Positions 7,369 to 15,010 of a DNA stretch of 20,438 bases are shown one piece after another; position 1 is the first letter of the stretch, and the number at the start of each line of letters is the position of its first letter. A program made the position numbers and the translations under genes. The notes under the pieces were generated by a model, which was given only the letters and a program-made list of their open reading frames with translations, was not told the origin of the DNA and did no database searches. Origin of the DNA: Bacteriovoracaceae bacterium UBA7695 (GTDB lineage Bacteria; Bdellovibrionota; Bacteriovoracia; Bacteriovoracales; Bacteriovoracaceae); assembly GCA_002482685.1 (NCBI GenBank), contig DLGL01000018.1, forward strand, positions 2,649-23,086, read 5' to 3'.

Positions 7369-8302
7369 AGTTCGCCCCGTCAGACGTTCCCCAATCAGGA
7401 ATTTCACGCAGACCATTCATCAGCATCCGCTGACCAACAACTGAGAGAATAAAAGAATCAAAGGCCTGATCATTTTTAATAATGGTATCCAGGTCATTTT
7501 CATAGATAAAAATATCCATATTCTTTTCAATCTGCTGAATGATAATTTCCCGGGCCGCACTCCCCTGCTCGAGATCAAATAGCTGAAGCAAAGTCGACTT
7601 TGTGATGATCTTTGCACGGTAAAGTTCGATCAAACAAATCTCTATACTTGACTCATACATCTTTAAATCACGTGGCAAATGGCGGACGAGATACTTGAGA
7701 CGCGCCAGGAGCATAACCGAAACGTTTCCAAAAGAGTCGTAAGACATTTTGAAAACATCCAGGAGTTGATCGTAATAGTTTTTCCAGACCCAGAAATCTA
7801 TCGGTCGATTCCAATAAGGAACAAAACCTTTTCTGAGCTTGCGCTTAAATGAGCGGGAGAGCATATGCTCATCGGGATTTTTTTTGGTGATATTTTTTGA
7901 ATAATCGACTTCAAGAGAAGCCGCTCTTTCTTGTTCATACTTCTTGGGATTTTTTCGCTCAAACTCAGCGTCCTCATCAAGAAGCTTTTCCATTTCACTA
8001 CGCACCTCAACCACTTCACGTCTGGGGCAAGCGTGAGCACCAGTACAGTTTGTAAGACACTCTTCTTCACAAGGAGGGCGGCTTAAAGGAAAGTCGACGA
8101 TAAGCTCACGCAATCCATACTGCTCAACCCAAGAGGCGATAATAGCATCACGGTCCTGGATTTCTTCGTCACGGACCTGGTGAAGAGATTTAAGAAACCA
8201 GCGTTTTTTATCAGGATAGTATTCAAGAAGAGAGAGAAAAAAATTCTCCCGGCGACCGCCACCCAGGCTCATTCCTGCTACATTCTTTGAAAGATTGCTC
8301 AA
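7337..8302 (-). CDS. Conserved-looking cytoplasmic protein with a Cys cluster; possible RNase H-like fold
   Basis: I do not recognise this 321-residue protein. Its N-terminal half reads like two beta strands around a Gly-rich turn (VAGMSLGGGRRENFFLSLL), a third strand (KRWFLKSL), a helix, then GLRELIVDFPLSRPPC. A strand ending Asp-Phe-Pro-Leu recalls the buried acidic strand of RNase H-like DUF429 proteins, but the first-strand Asp is missing. Four cysteines follow as C-x3-C-x3-C-x5-C (residues 78, 82, 86, 92), a plausible Zn or Fe-S site. After a charged linker comes an R-P-I-D-F-W segment and a helical C-terminal half. There is no signal peptide or membrane helix. The start is TTG, supported by AGAGGA six bases upstream. 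The gene begins 12 bases after the GHMP kinase gene, in the same operon. Confidence 0.8.
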   Translation of the reverse strand: MSNLSKNVAGMSLGGGRRENFFLSLLEYYPDKKRWFLKSLHQVRDEEIQDRDAIIASWVEQYGLRELIVDFPLSRPPCEEECLTNCTGAHACPRREVVEVRSEMEKLLDEDAEFERKNPKKYEQERAASLEVDYSKNITKKNPDEHMLSRSFKRKLRKGFVPYWNRPIDFWVWKNYYDQLLDVFKMSYDSFGNVSVMLLARLKYLVRHLPRDLKMYESSIEICLIELYRAKIITKSTLLQLFDLEQGSAAREIIIQQIEKNMDIFIYENDLDTIIKNDQAFDSFILSVVGQRMLMNGLREIPDWGTSDGANFIVPSFLAQG

Positions 8303-8308
8303 GATGTT

Positions 8309-8314
8309 TCCTCT
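8309..8314 (-). promoter_or_regulatory. Ribosome binding site fixing a TTG start
   Basis: On the minus strand AGAGGA ends six bases before the TTG at 8302-8300, exactly filling the gap after the GHMP kinase stop (8317-8315). The next in-frame ATG (8272) has no such site and would cut off the first predicted strand, so TTG is the likely start. Confidence 0.7.
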
Positions 8315-9328
8315 TTAAAGGGGCGACTCAACGATGAAAGGAAGGATACTCATCCCGTGTGCCTTCACTTTCTCCTCGATGATTTTAGTATCGAGACCTT
8401 TGTGAACCAGAATAAAGCATCCACCGCCACCGGCGCCGCACATCTTTAATCCTAACACATTTCCGAAAGATTTAAGCTCAGTTGTAAACTGACGGATTTT
8501 CTCAGTCGTAATTCCCGGAAAAAGCTTCTCTCTTTCAAGACCTTCCAGGGCAATATTTTTAAGCATCTCGTCCCAGTCTTGGGCCTTAAGAGCTAAGTAA
8601 GTAGCATGTGAGATTTCAGCAATGCGGGTAAGACCATTTACCACTTCAGGCTTTTTATCAAAGAAAGCCTTATAAACTTCCCAGTTATTGATGCCCGAAG
8701 CACGACTCTGGCCTGAAGAAATAAGTGTCAGGTGTTTTTCAAGGACGGCCTTTAATTCATCTGAATAAAGCTGCTCGATTTTAATCTCGCCTTCAACACC
8801 TTTAACTGCCAGCACTCCGCCAGTTAGAGCTGGGAAATAATCCTGGTATCCGGCCATTCCCTGATTGAGAATGCGACTTTCAACCGCCTTAACTCTCATG
8901 ACCGCAGAAAGGCGATCGTAGTTAGCACCTGTGAAATTGCACATCGCCCGGTAAAGAGTGACACCCATAGCAGATGAACCACCCAGACCTGAGCCCGCTG
9001 GCGCACCTGAAGAGAGTTCAAGTTTAAGTCCTGAAGTCGTATTAAATAAACGGAGGATCTGAAGCACAAAACTCATTTCTGCAAACTCTTTAGAATAAAC
9101 CACACGGTCTTCAGTTAGGTCTGCCGAGGCATACTTATAAGACTTATCATAATCCTTGGAGTGGATTTCGATTCCATCAAAAGCAATTTTTGAAAGCGTC
9201 ACCGAAGCCTTCAGACCCGTGGCAACGTTCAGGGTTACAACGTTTTTAATAATTAAATTGATTGGCTCGATATCAAGGGTTCCGCCTACGAGATCAACAC
9301 GAACGCTGCCCTGGTTAGTTACCTGCAT
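8315..9328 (-). CDS. GHMP-family sugar kinase (heptose-7-phosphate kinase-like)
   Basis: The 337-residue protein has the three GHMP signatures. An N-terminal VRVDLVGGTLDIEP (9-22) is followed by the phosphate-binding loop SGAPAGSGLGGSSA (107-120) and a C-terminal KMCGAGGGGCF (295-305). These kinases phosphorylate small metabolites such as sugars, homoserine or mevalonate with ATP. The R-x-D-L-x-G-G-T-x-D start and the late G-A-G-G-G-G block are closest to the heptose-7-phosphate and fucose-type sugar kinases (HddA-like), which supply activated heptose for surface polysaccharide or glycosylation, but no partner heptose genes are seen here. Its ATG lies 14 bases inside hpt, with AGGA seven bases upstream, so it is co-transcribed and probably translationally coupled with that gene. 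Confidence 0.85.
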   Translation of the reverse strand: MQVTNQGSVRVDLVGGTLDIEPINLIIKNVVTLNVATGLKASVTLSKIAFDGIEIHSKDYDKSYKYASADLTEDRVVYSKEFAEMSFVLQILRLFNTTSGLKLELSSGAPAGSGLGGSSAMGVTLYRAMCNFTGANYDRLSAVMRVKAVESRILNQGMAGYQDYFPALTGGVLAVKGVEGEIKIEQLYSDELKAVLEKHLTLISSGQSRASGINNWEVYKAFFDKKPEVVNGLTRIAEISHATYLALKAQDWDEMLKNIALEGLEREKLFPGITTEKIRQFTTELKSFGNVLGLKMCGAGGGGCFILVHKGLDTKIIEEKVKAHGMSILPFIVESPL

Positions 9329-9845
9329 TTAAAATTCCTATGTAAGGGAGTTCACGGTAGCGGCCGGCGTAATCCAATCCGTAACCAATCACAAACTTGT
9401 CTTCAATTTCAAAACCCAGGTAATCAATATTTACTTTATGTTTAAGTTTCATTGGCTTAAAAAGTAATGAAGCGAGCTTAACTGTTTTGGGTTTTCTTAC
9501 AGACATTATATCCATCAATGTTTTGATCGTCAGACCACTATCAACGATATCTTCAACAATCAGAACATTCTTGCCTTCGATATTGGCCGTGATGTCCATC
9601 TCGAGACGAACATTTCCAGAACTGTTTGTGGAATCACCATAAGAAGACAGAGAGATAAACTCTAAACTGCATGGACGGTTAATTTTTTTTATTAAATCCG
9701 AGCAAAAGATGAAAGCACCTTTAAGAACACAAATGACAACAAGGTCTTCATTCTCAAAATCTTTTGTGATGGCTTTCCCCAGAGCTTCAATTCTATGGAT
9801 GATTTCTTCTTCAGTAATAAGGGCTTCAGGTGTGTAATGTTCCAT
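9315..9845 (-). CDS. hpt: Hypoxanthine(-guanine) phosphoribosyltransferase
   Basis: The enzyme converts hypoxanthine (and usually guanine) plus PRPP to IMP or GMP in purine salvage. The 176 residues match bacterial HPRTs. Visible features are VICVLKGAFIF (38-48), the flexible-loop LSSYGDST (66-73), the PRPP motif VEDIVDSGLT (97-106), SLLFKP (126-131), and FVIGYGLDYAGRYRELPYIG near the end, which holds the base-stacking aromatic and Mg-binding Asp. The ATG at 9845 has AAGGA four bases upstream. It lies 15 bases after the upp-like gene, and its stop overlaps the following kinase gene by 14 bases, giving a tight salvage operon. Confidence 0.95.
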   Translation of the reverse strand: MEHYTPEALITEEEIIHRIEALGKAITKDFENEDLVVICVLKGAFIFCSDLIKKINRPCSLEFISLSSYGDSTNSSGNVRLEMDITANIEGKNVLIVEDIVDSGLTIKTLMDIMSVRKPKTVKLASLLFKPMKLKHKVNIDYLGFEIEDKFVIGYGLDYAGRYRELPYIGILNAGN

Positions 9846-9860
9846 AATTTCCTTGCAGTT

Positions 9861-10679
9861 TTAGCAGTATGAGTTGTTTAAGATCTCACCTAAACCACCT
9901 GCTCCGGGGACTATGTATTGAATGGGGCTGAGCCCTTTTTCTTCTTTCCATAATTTTCCTGGCTCTTCTTTCAGCACATGGGCCGCTGATAAACCGCGGT
10001 CTAGTCTCAAGGCAAAAATATGTAAGTCAGGGCAAGCCTTAGTTACTTTTGCGAGATACTCAGGGGTAATAATTAAATGCATGGCCACCATAAGAATTGG
10101 TGTACCACCGACTTCTTTTTTATAGTGGTCATAGGCCTGAACAATTGTTCCGCCTGTGGCCCCCATAGGATCGGGAAAAAGCACAATCGCCTTCTCTACA
10201 TCGCCACCGATTTTTGAGCCTGAAACATTGACTCCAGTGACCTGCCCATTTTCGTCACTCACACGGGCCACATAAAAATGATCCTGTCGCACGAGTTCCG
10301 GATTCATAAGGTAGTTGAGTTTGTTGTAACAAAGGTGGGAAGGAAAAGTTCCGGCACGGGCCAGATCTACACTTACAACTGGAGTCTGAGGATCAATGAT
10401 CTCACCTTCGTATTCTGCTTCCGGGTGCGAAGACTTCATACGGGTTTCAACAGCGACTTGTTTTTTTGGAAACACAGAATCGATGGTCACATCCATTAAG
10501 TAGGAATAAAGCATTCCTACCAGCTCATTAATCTGAGGCTGATGAGTTGCTGGTGAGCCGAGCTTGGCCAGCAGAGAGAGCATCAACGGTGAAGATACGA
10601 GATGAACGTTCTTTCCATAATGATGAGTTATTTCATTGGCGTGAAACTGTAAATTCTGGTGTTGAGAGTCTTTAGACAT
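9861..10679 (-). CDS. upp: Uracil phosphoribosyltransferase homologue, long form
   Basis: Upp converts uracil and PRPP to UMP. The 272-residue product exceeds the usual length of about 208; much of the excess lies N-terminally and in an insert around 135-160 and 232-250. Family elements are VSVDLARAGTF (103-112, the conserved R-A-G), the PRPP loop PDPMGATGGT (169-178), LRLDRGLS (224-231) and YIVPGAGGLGE (255-265). In typical Upp the last motif reads Y-I-V-P-G-L-G-D-A-G-D; both Asp positions differ here, which could alter substrate recognition. There is no clear Shine-Dalgarno sequence before the ATG at 10679, and only 36 bases separate it from tdk, so read-through from tdk is likely. UPRTase is the best call, with some doubt about the base used. 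Confidence 0.8.
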   Translation of the reverse strand: MSKDSQHQNLQFHANEITHHYGKNVHLVSSPLMLSLLAKLGSPATHQPQINELVGMLYSYLMDVTIDSVFPKKQVAVETRMKSSHPEAEYEGEIIDPQTPVVSVDLARAGTFPSHLCYNKLNYLMNPELVRQDHFYVARVSDENGQVTGVNVSGSKIGGDVEKAIVLFPDPMGATGGTIVQAYDHYKKEVGGTPILMVAMHLIITPEYLAKVTKACPDLHIFALRLDRGLSAAHVLKEEPGKLWKEEKGLSPIQYIVPGAGGLGEILNNSYC

Positions 10680-10712
10680 GCCAAAAAGAATAGCATGCCG
10701 ATTTTTGAGTTG

Positions 10713-10726
10713 TCTCTAATTAGAGA
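10713..10726. repeat. Perfect 14-bp palindrome over the tdk stop codon
   Basis: TCTCTAATTAGAGA is a perfect palindrome that includes the tdk TAG stop and lies about 35 bases before the upp start. As RNA it could only form a 5-bp stem with an AATT loop and has no following U run, so it is not an intrinsic terminator. It could be an operator half-site pair for upp, or chance. Confidence 0.4.
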
Positions 10727-11336
10727 GCTGAGAAAGCGGCTTTATCTCTGCATCGAGAGGTAAAAGGGCCTGCTCTTCCACTTCGTCATGCTGATAGTGA
10801 CCACGGCAACGCGCCTCATAAGCATCTGTCTCACCTAAGAGGACCTTTTCTTTAACATTTGAGAGGCGCTGAGAGCGTGTCGCAGGTGCTCCACAAACAG
10901 TACAAATAGCGTGAATTTTCATCACCTCATCAGCAAGTGCTAAAAGTGTCGGCATTGGGCCAAAAGGTTGAGCGCGGAAATCTAAATCAAGACCAGCACA
11001 GATCACTCTATAACCGCGGGCCGCGAGTTTTGTCACAACTGTAATGATGTTCTCATCAAAGAATTGAACCTCATCAATAGCAACTACACGAGTTGAATCC
11101 TTCAGACGGATCAAAATATCTACAGCACTTTCTACAGGCTCAGACTTTATCACCTGAGACGAGTGGGAAACCACATCTTCAACATCATATCTAACATCTA
11201 TGGCCGGTTTAAAAATTTGAACGCGCTGTTTAGCGATCTGAGCACGTTTTACACGACGGATTAGCTCTTCAGTTTTACCTGAAAACATAGGGCCGCAGAC
11301 AACTTCAATTGATCCATGGAAGTACTGATGCGTCAC
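10716..11336 (-). CDS. tdk: Thymidine kinase (type II, TK1-like)
   Basis: The enzyme phosphorylates thymidine to dTMP. The frame is open further upstream to an ATG at 11432, but the chosen GTG at 11336 has GAGGAG eight bases before it and gives 206 residues, the normal length. The longer version would add 32 non-family residues and cover the leader. Motifs are the P-loop GPMFSGKT (15-22), the Walker B-like AIDEVQFF with the catalytic Glu, GLDLDFRAQPFG, the lasso region TRSQRL, and the zinc site with CTVC and CRGH (three Cys and one His, as in other bacterial TKs). The gene heads a salvage operon with upp and hpt. Confidence 0.95.
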   Translation of the reverse strand: MTHQYFHGSIEVVCGPMFSGKTEELIRRVKRAQIAKQRVQIFKPAIDVRYDVEDVVSHSSQVIKSEPVESAVDILIRLKDSTRVVAIDEVQFFDENIITVVTKLAARGYRVICAGLDLDFRAQPFGPMPTLLALADEVMKIHAICTVCGAPATRSQRLSNVKEKVLLGETDAYEARCRGHYQHDEVEEQALLPLDAEIKPLSQLSN

Positions 11337-11344
11337 AGTGATTT

Positions 11345-11350
11345 CTCCTC
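11345..11350 (-). promoter_or_regulatory. Ribosome binding site deciding the tdk start
   Basis: GAGGAG on the minus strand ends eight bases upstream of the GTG at 11336-11334. No comparable site precedes the upstream in-frame ATG at 11432, so this site argues for the short, family-length thymidine kinase. Confidence 0.8.
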
Positions 11351-11376
11351 GAAAAAAGCTAATACTTAAGTGCGTG

Positions 11377-11398
11377 TGTCTGGTTATATTTCCAGACA
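11377..11398. promoter_or_regulatory. Inverted repeat in the tdk leader, overlapping a -10-like box
   Basis: TGTCTGG and CCAGACA form a perfect 7-bp inverted repeat around an 8-base AT-rich centre. On the minus strand the centre contains TATAAC, a good -10 hexamer, with TTGTCA 20 bases upstream (longer than ideal). The element lies about 45 bases before the tdk GTG. It could be an operator covering the promoter, or a short leader hairpin. The rest of the 169-base gap between tdk and the Yip1-like gene (11337-11505) holds no gene I can support and no clear terminator. Confidence 0.45.
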
Positions 11399-11505
11399 AT
11401 GGGATGGATGACAATAAAGCTGTGAACTCCAAAGCAATGAATTCTCATGGCCGTAAGAAAATATCAGGTCTATCGCTGTGAAATAAAATTAAATCTATTG
11501 AGAAA

Positions 11506-12156
11506 TTAGGCAAAAAGTAAGTAGAGAAGAACCCCAAAAAAACTCATCGCCATCATGGCCAGAATCGTAGGAGTAATCAAGATGACCCAGGCAAGGGATC
11601 TAGAGGCGCCCAGGTTTGCGCGAATCCCGGCGTAGAGAAGGAAATAATAAAGCAAGGCCTGAACCATATCTCCCAAAAAAGGGATAATACTAAAGAGGTT
11701 TGAGCTCAATGCGTGAGTGGTAATTTGATCAGCGATTTCTTCATGAGGCGAATCAGGATTTAAAAACTTACTGTAAGTTCGAATCATCCAGGCCCACACT
11801 TCAGTCATGATCAAAGCAGTCACAGGAAAAAAGATAATATCTAAAGAGGCCGAAAAGAGCAGAAAGTAATAAGTTGAAATGCCTGAACTCATGATCAAAT
11901 CCTGCAACATGGGAAAGCTCTCGCTCTGCATGCTAATGAATGATTCCAGGAAAAAATTCAAAAGGACAAGCTTACAAAGTCCGCGAACAATGGCAAAGAC
12001 CCAAGAGATTCCCAGAGCTTCAGAGAGTTTTAACGGTGGAAAAAAATGATCACCCTGGCCAGGTAAGGCCACTTGAAACCGAAACTGCTGATGAATCCTG
12101 AACGGATGAACCAGCACCATTAAATACGTTTCAAAAAGCTCTGCAATAGATTTCAT
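11506..12156 (-). CDS. Yip1-like integral membrane protein
   Basis: The 216-residue protein has a short N-terminal amphipathic segment (LFETYLMVLVHPFRIHQQF) and about five membrane segments. The C-terminal block FSIIPFLGDMVQALLYYFLL, then GIRANLGASRSLAWVIL, has the pattern of the bacterial Yip1 domain (a Pro and Gly in one helix, then a G-x-R-x-x-x-G-x-S loop, then another helix). The function of bacterial Yip1 proteins is not established. It starts five bases after the DUF4340 gene and is the last gene of the ABC operon, so it probably serves as an accessory membrane subunit; that role is inferred only from position. Confidence 0.7.
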   Translation of the reverse strand: MKSIAELFETYLMVLVHPFRIHQQFRFQVALPGQGDHFFPPLKLSEALGISWVFAIVRGLCKLVLLNFFLESFISMQSESFPMLQDLIMSSGISTYYFLLFSASLDIIFFPVTALIMTEVWAWMIRTYSKFLNPDSPHEEIADQITTHALSSNLFSIIPFLGDMVQALLYYFLLYAGIRANLGASRSLAWVILITPTILAMMAMSFFGVLLYLLFA

Positions 12157-12161
12157 GATCC

Positions 12162-13475
12162 CTACTTTAACACATCTTCAAAGCTCGCGCGAAAACTTTG
12201 CTCATTGACGAGAAAATGCGCTTTAAATCCCTGAGTAAGGTTCACAACTATCACTTCATCGGCCTTGCGCCAAAAAAGAAGCTCTTGTCCTAAAATTTCC
12301 ATTCTTAAATTGTTGGCCGAAAGGATCTCTTTTCTCTCTGATTTAGAAAGTTGCGACACGCGATCTGCCTGATCTTTCTCTGATAAGTTAAACACATACT
12401 GGAGCAGAATATTCATCTTGATTGGATCAACTTTATACTTACTCGATTCAAATGCCAGGGGCTCACGGTTAATGATCTCAACCACTGCAGACTTACCCCC
12501 TTGAGCAAAACTCGTTTTAAGGCGGGTGAAATGCTGAAACTGATTGGGGGGTATCACTTTTTTATCCCAATAATCCTGAACCTGAATGAAAAAAAGTCTG
12601 AGCGTGCCGCCAATCATCTGCCAAGCGCGTTTTTTTACCGGGTCGATAAGAAAGGAATCGGCCGATTTGGCCGAACTAATCCAAAGCTCCCACGTAACCT
12701 TCTCTTCGGCTTCATTACTAAAAACCATCTGGGCCAGTTTTGAAAACTTTAAGCTGTCCGAATAAGGTACTTCCTGCTTAATCGTCATCTGAGTCATAAC
12801 CGACGTAAATTTTTTCAGGAGGTCTTCATGTGGCTTAATGCCATTTAGAGGCGGAGGCAGTGTCGCATTTTTTAAAAAATCTAATTCAAAAGAAGGCCTT
12901 CCGTCACTCTCAACCGTGACTGTTCCAAGAGGAAGCTTAGGGTAAAAACGAAAAAGCTGAGTTTCATAAAGATCAGAGAGTTTAAGACTTAAAGCTTTTT
13001 TTAATTCTTCAAGTTTGGTTTCTTCAACCTTATCCGGGTCCTGCGACAACTCCTGACCTTCACCTTCACTGATGGCGATCATCACTTCTTTACCACGGGC
13101 AAGATAAAATCCCTGCCGATCGAGTGTCATATCACCCAGAATCCAGGTCTCACCATTTACCTTTAATTCGAAAGGTTCATTAAAAAACTTCTGACCTTCG
13201 TTAGGGATTGATTTAATTTTTTTAATCTGAGAGATGCGTTTTTCAAGTTGGTTAAAAGTATTGGTCGAGAGAAGCCTCTCTTCTGACCACCACTGATTAT
13301 CTTTTTTTACTGCGACAACTTCACCCCAACTCAGCGATTTTATATCTCCCACCATGACGAGATGATCTTTAGTCAGAGAGTCTTTAAATAATTTATCTGT
13401 CCGTACTTCCTGAAAGACATAAGTGACAACCAACAGAGTGATAAATATGCCAAAGAGGATGAGGTTTTTTTTCAT
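12162..13475 (-). CDS. DUF4340 protein, membrane-anchored partner of a Gld-type ABC system
   Basis: The 437-residue protein starts at an ATG (13475) that overlaps the GldG-like stop by four bases (ATGA); the frame extends 12 codons further but that extension lies inside the upstream gene. One N-terminal membrane helix (residues about 4-20, NLILFGIFITLLVVTYVF) is followed by a large extracytoplasmic domain with repeated short units such as W-x-x-x-V-V-A-V-K-K-D-N-Q-W-W, typical of DUF4340, which is usually encoded next to GldG-type auxiliary proteins. The biochemical role is unknown. The start codon is followed by a run of eight A residues. Confidence 0.8.
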   Translation of the reverse strand: MKKNLILFGIFITLLVVTYVFQEVRTDKLFKDSLTKDHLVMVGDIKSLSWGEVVAVKKDNQWWSEERLLSTNTFNQLEKRISQIKKIKSIPNEGQKFFNEPFELKVNGETWILGDMTLDRQGFYLARGKEVMIAISEGEGQELSQDPDKVEETKLEELKKALSLKLSDLYETQLFRFYPKLPLGTVTVESDGRPSFELDFLKNATLPPPLNGIKPHEDLLKKFTSVMTQMTIKQEVPYSDSLKFSKLAQMVFSNEAEEKVTWELWISSAKSADSFLIDPVKKRAWQMIGGTLRLFFIQVQDYWDKKVIPPNQFQHFTRLKTSFAQGGKSAVVEIINREPLAFESSKYKVDPIKMNILLQYVFNLSEKDQADRVSQLSKSERKEILSANNLRMEILGQELLFWRKADEVIVVNLTQGFKAHFLVNEQSFRASFEDVLK

Positions 13476-15010
13476 AATAAGCGCCGACGGCGGTAGATAA
13501 AAATCGCACATCCAAAGAATACAATCGGAACCAAAAGGATGGCGATAACAAAAATCATATGCAAATGCTGCTGACTTAAAATGACGGGAAATTCTTCTAC
13601 GCCAGGACGATTAAACGAAATAATCCCTTCATCGTTAATTAACCATGACAGAGAGTTTAAAAACAGCGTCGGATTCCCACTTTGATTTTGATAAGCATTG
13701 ATTAAAAAAGAACTGGACCCCAGAAGGACAAAGCGTGAATCCTTACTGGTAGCATTGGAGCCCACAAGTTCCCCTACTCCCAGCAGACCCACGGGACCTC
13801 TTAAATCTTCACCCTCTTTAAATTCTGCTTTTCCGGTAGTCACACCTTTGAGATTTGTTTCGGCCCAGCTTCCAGGAAAAGCTGACGTCATAGCGAGAAT
13901 TGTAGCTGCATCATTGCCTTCGATCACGCTCACCGATGAACTTAGAGGAAAAACTGTTCTCAGTTCAAAACCTTGGGTGACCGGGTGGCCTGGATCATAA
14001 GAGCTGATAATAGGAATTGTTGCCTCTGACCCCTGAACGGTTGAAGTGCGGTCAATCACCACATCTTTACCAAGCTTAAGTCCATAGGGTTTGGCCAACA
14101 CTGTGAGGTTATCATAAACTTCTGACTTAAAGGCAGGTGCCAGTGCCAAATACAAACTGCCTCCCTGCCCAAGATAGGTTTTTAGCTGCTTGGCCTCAGA
14201 TTCAAGGTAGCCTGAAATTGGACCTAGAACTAAGACAGCGGAAGCATCTGAAGGCACAGCTTTTGTTTTTGCTAGATCAAGCTCTTTAACCTCATAGTTT
14301 TGCGCTTCAAGTTTAGCACATAGTTCAGATATCCCCTCAGGCGAAGTCTCCCTACAGGATAGCTCTTCGTGACCTTTGACAATGTAGAGAACAATTTTTT
14401 CATCTCTCAAGATTTTTAAAAGCGAATTTGTAACCGAAAGTTCATCAGAAATGACAAAGCTCGCTTCTTTACCCATATAATCAATAACGACTGTGCCGTT
14501 TTGAGTGATCTTTTTTTCTTTTACAAGATCTGGTCTGGTGTCAGTATCGATAGCGGTGAGCTTAATATTCTGGCCTTGGGCTTCATAAAGCTTAAGCAGA
14601 TCCAGAATGCCTTTCCAATCTTCTCTTTTAGCAAAGACTGTCAGCGAAAGTGGAGACTTAATCATCTCAATAATTTTTTGTGTTTGAGTTGTGAGGCTAT
14701 TTCTTTGCTCAATAGTCACATCAAATTCACGGTAGTTTCTGTTTCCTAAATAATTCAGAACACAAACGATTCCAATGACAAGAGTCATATTGAGGACATG
14801 GTAAAGGACGTGCTTAAAATACTGACTGCGGATATAAACAAGGAGTTCATTCCAGCGGATAAATGCAAGGAGGGTCCCTAAGGTCAGAGCAAATACTGTG
14901 AGCCCCACACAGAGAGTTTTATATTCTGGTGCAGCTATCCACATTCCTAAAGTAGAAAGAGCAACCAAAACATCAATGATAACCCAGAGAGGATATAGCC
15001 ACATTTTCAT
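13472..15010 (-). CDS. GldG-like auxiliary protein of an ABC-2 transporter
   Basis: The 512-residue protein has three N-terminal membrane segments (within residues 1-95), a large periplasmic domain of the GldG/ABC_transp_aux type, and one C-terminal membrane helix followed by a basic RRRRLL tail. In the periplasmic part the order is family-like: an early NSLTTQTQKII, a beta-rich stretch ending GTVVIDYMGKE, VLYIVKGHEEL, LVLGPISGYLESEAKQLKTY and GGSLYLALAP. In Bacteroidetes GldG works with GldA and GldF in gliding motility; in other phyla homologues belong to ABC systems of unknown cargo. It overlaps the permease stop by one base (TAATG) and the next gene by four. Confidence 0.87.
   Translation of the reverse strand: MKMWLYPLWVIIDVLVALSTLGMWIAAPEYKTLCVGLTVFALTLGTLLAFIRWNELLVYIRSQYFKHVLYHVLNMTLVIGIVCVLNYLGNRNYREFDVTIEQRNSLTTQTQKIIEMIKSPLSLTVFAKREDWKGILDLLKLYEAQGQNIKLTAIDTDTRPDLVKEKKITQNGTVVIDYMGKEASFVISDELSVTNSLLKILRDEKIVLYIVKGHEELSCRETSPEGISELCAKLEAQNYEVKELDLAKTKAVPSDASAVLVLGPISGYLESEAKQLKTYLGQGGSLYLALAPAFKSEVYDNLTVLAKPYGLKLGKDVVIDRTSTVQGSEATIPIISSYDPGHPVTQGFELRTVFPLSSSVSVIEGNDAATILAMTSAFPGSWAETNLKGVTTGKAEFKEGEDLRGPVGLLGVGELVGSNATSKDSRFVLLGSSSFLINAYQNQSGNPTLFLNSLSWLINDEGIISFNRPGVEEFPVILSQQHLHMIFVIAILLVPIVFFGCAIFIYRRRRLL

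Noticed and set aside
11337..11432. N-terminal extension of thymidine kinase to the ATG at 11432
   Set aside because: The extension is not family-like, has no ribosome binding site and would cover the leader repeat; the GTG at 11336 has a strong site.
13476..13511. N-terminal extension of the DUF4340 protein
   Set aside because: It would lie inside the GldG-like gene and spoil the membrane anchor; the ATGA overlap at 13475 is the usual arrangement in this operon.
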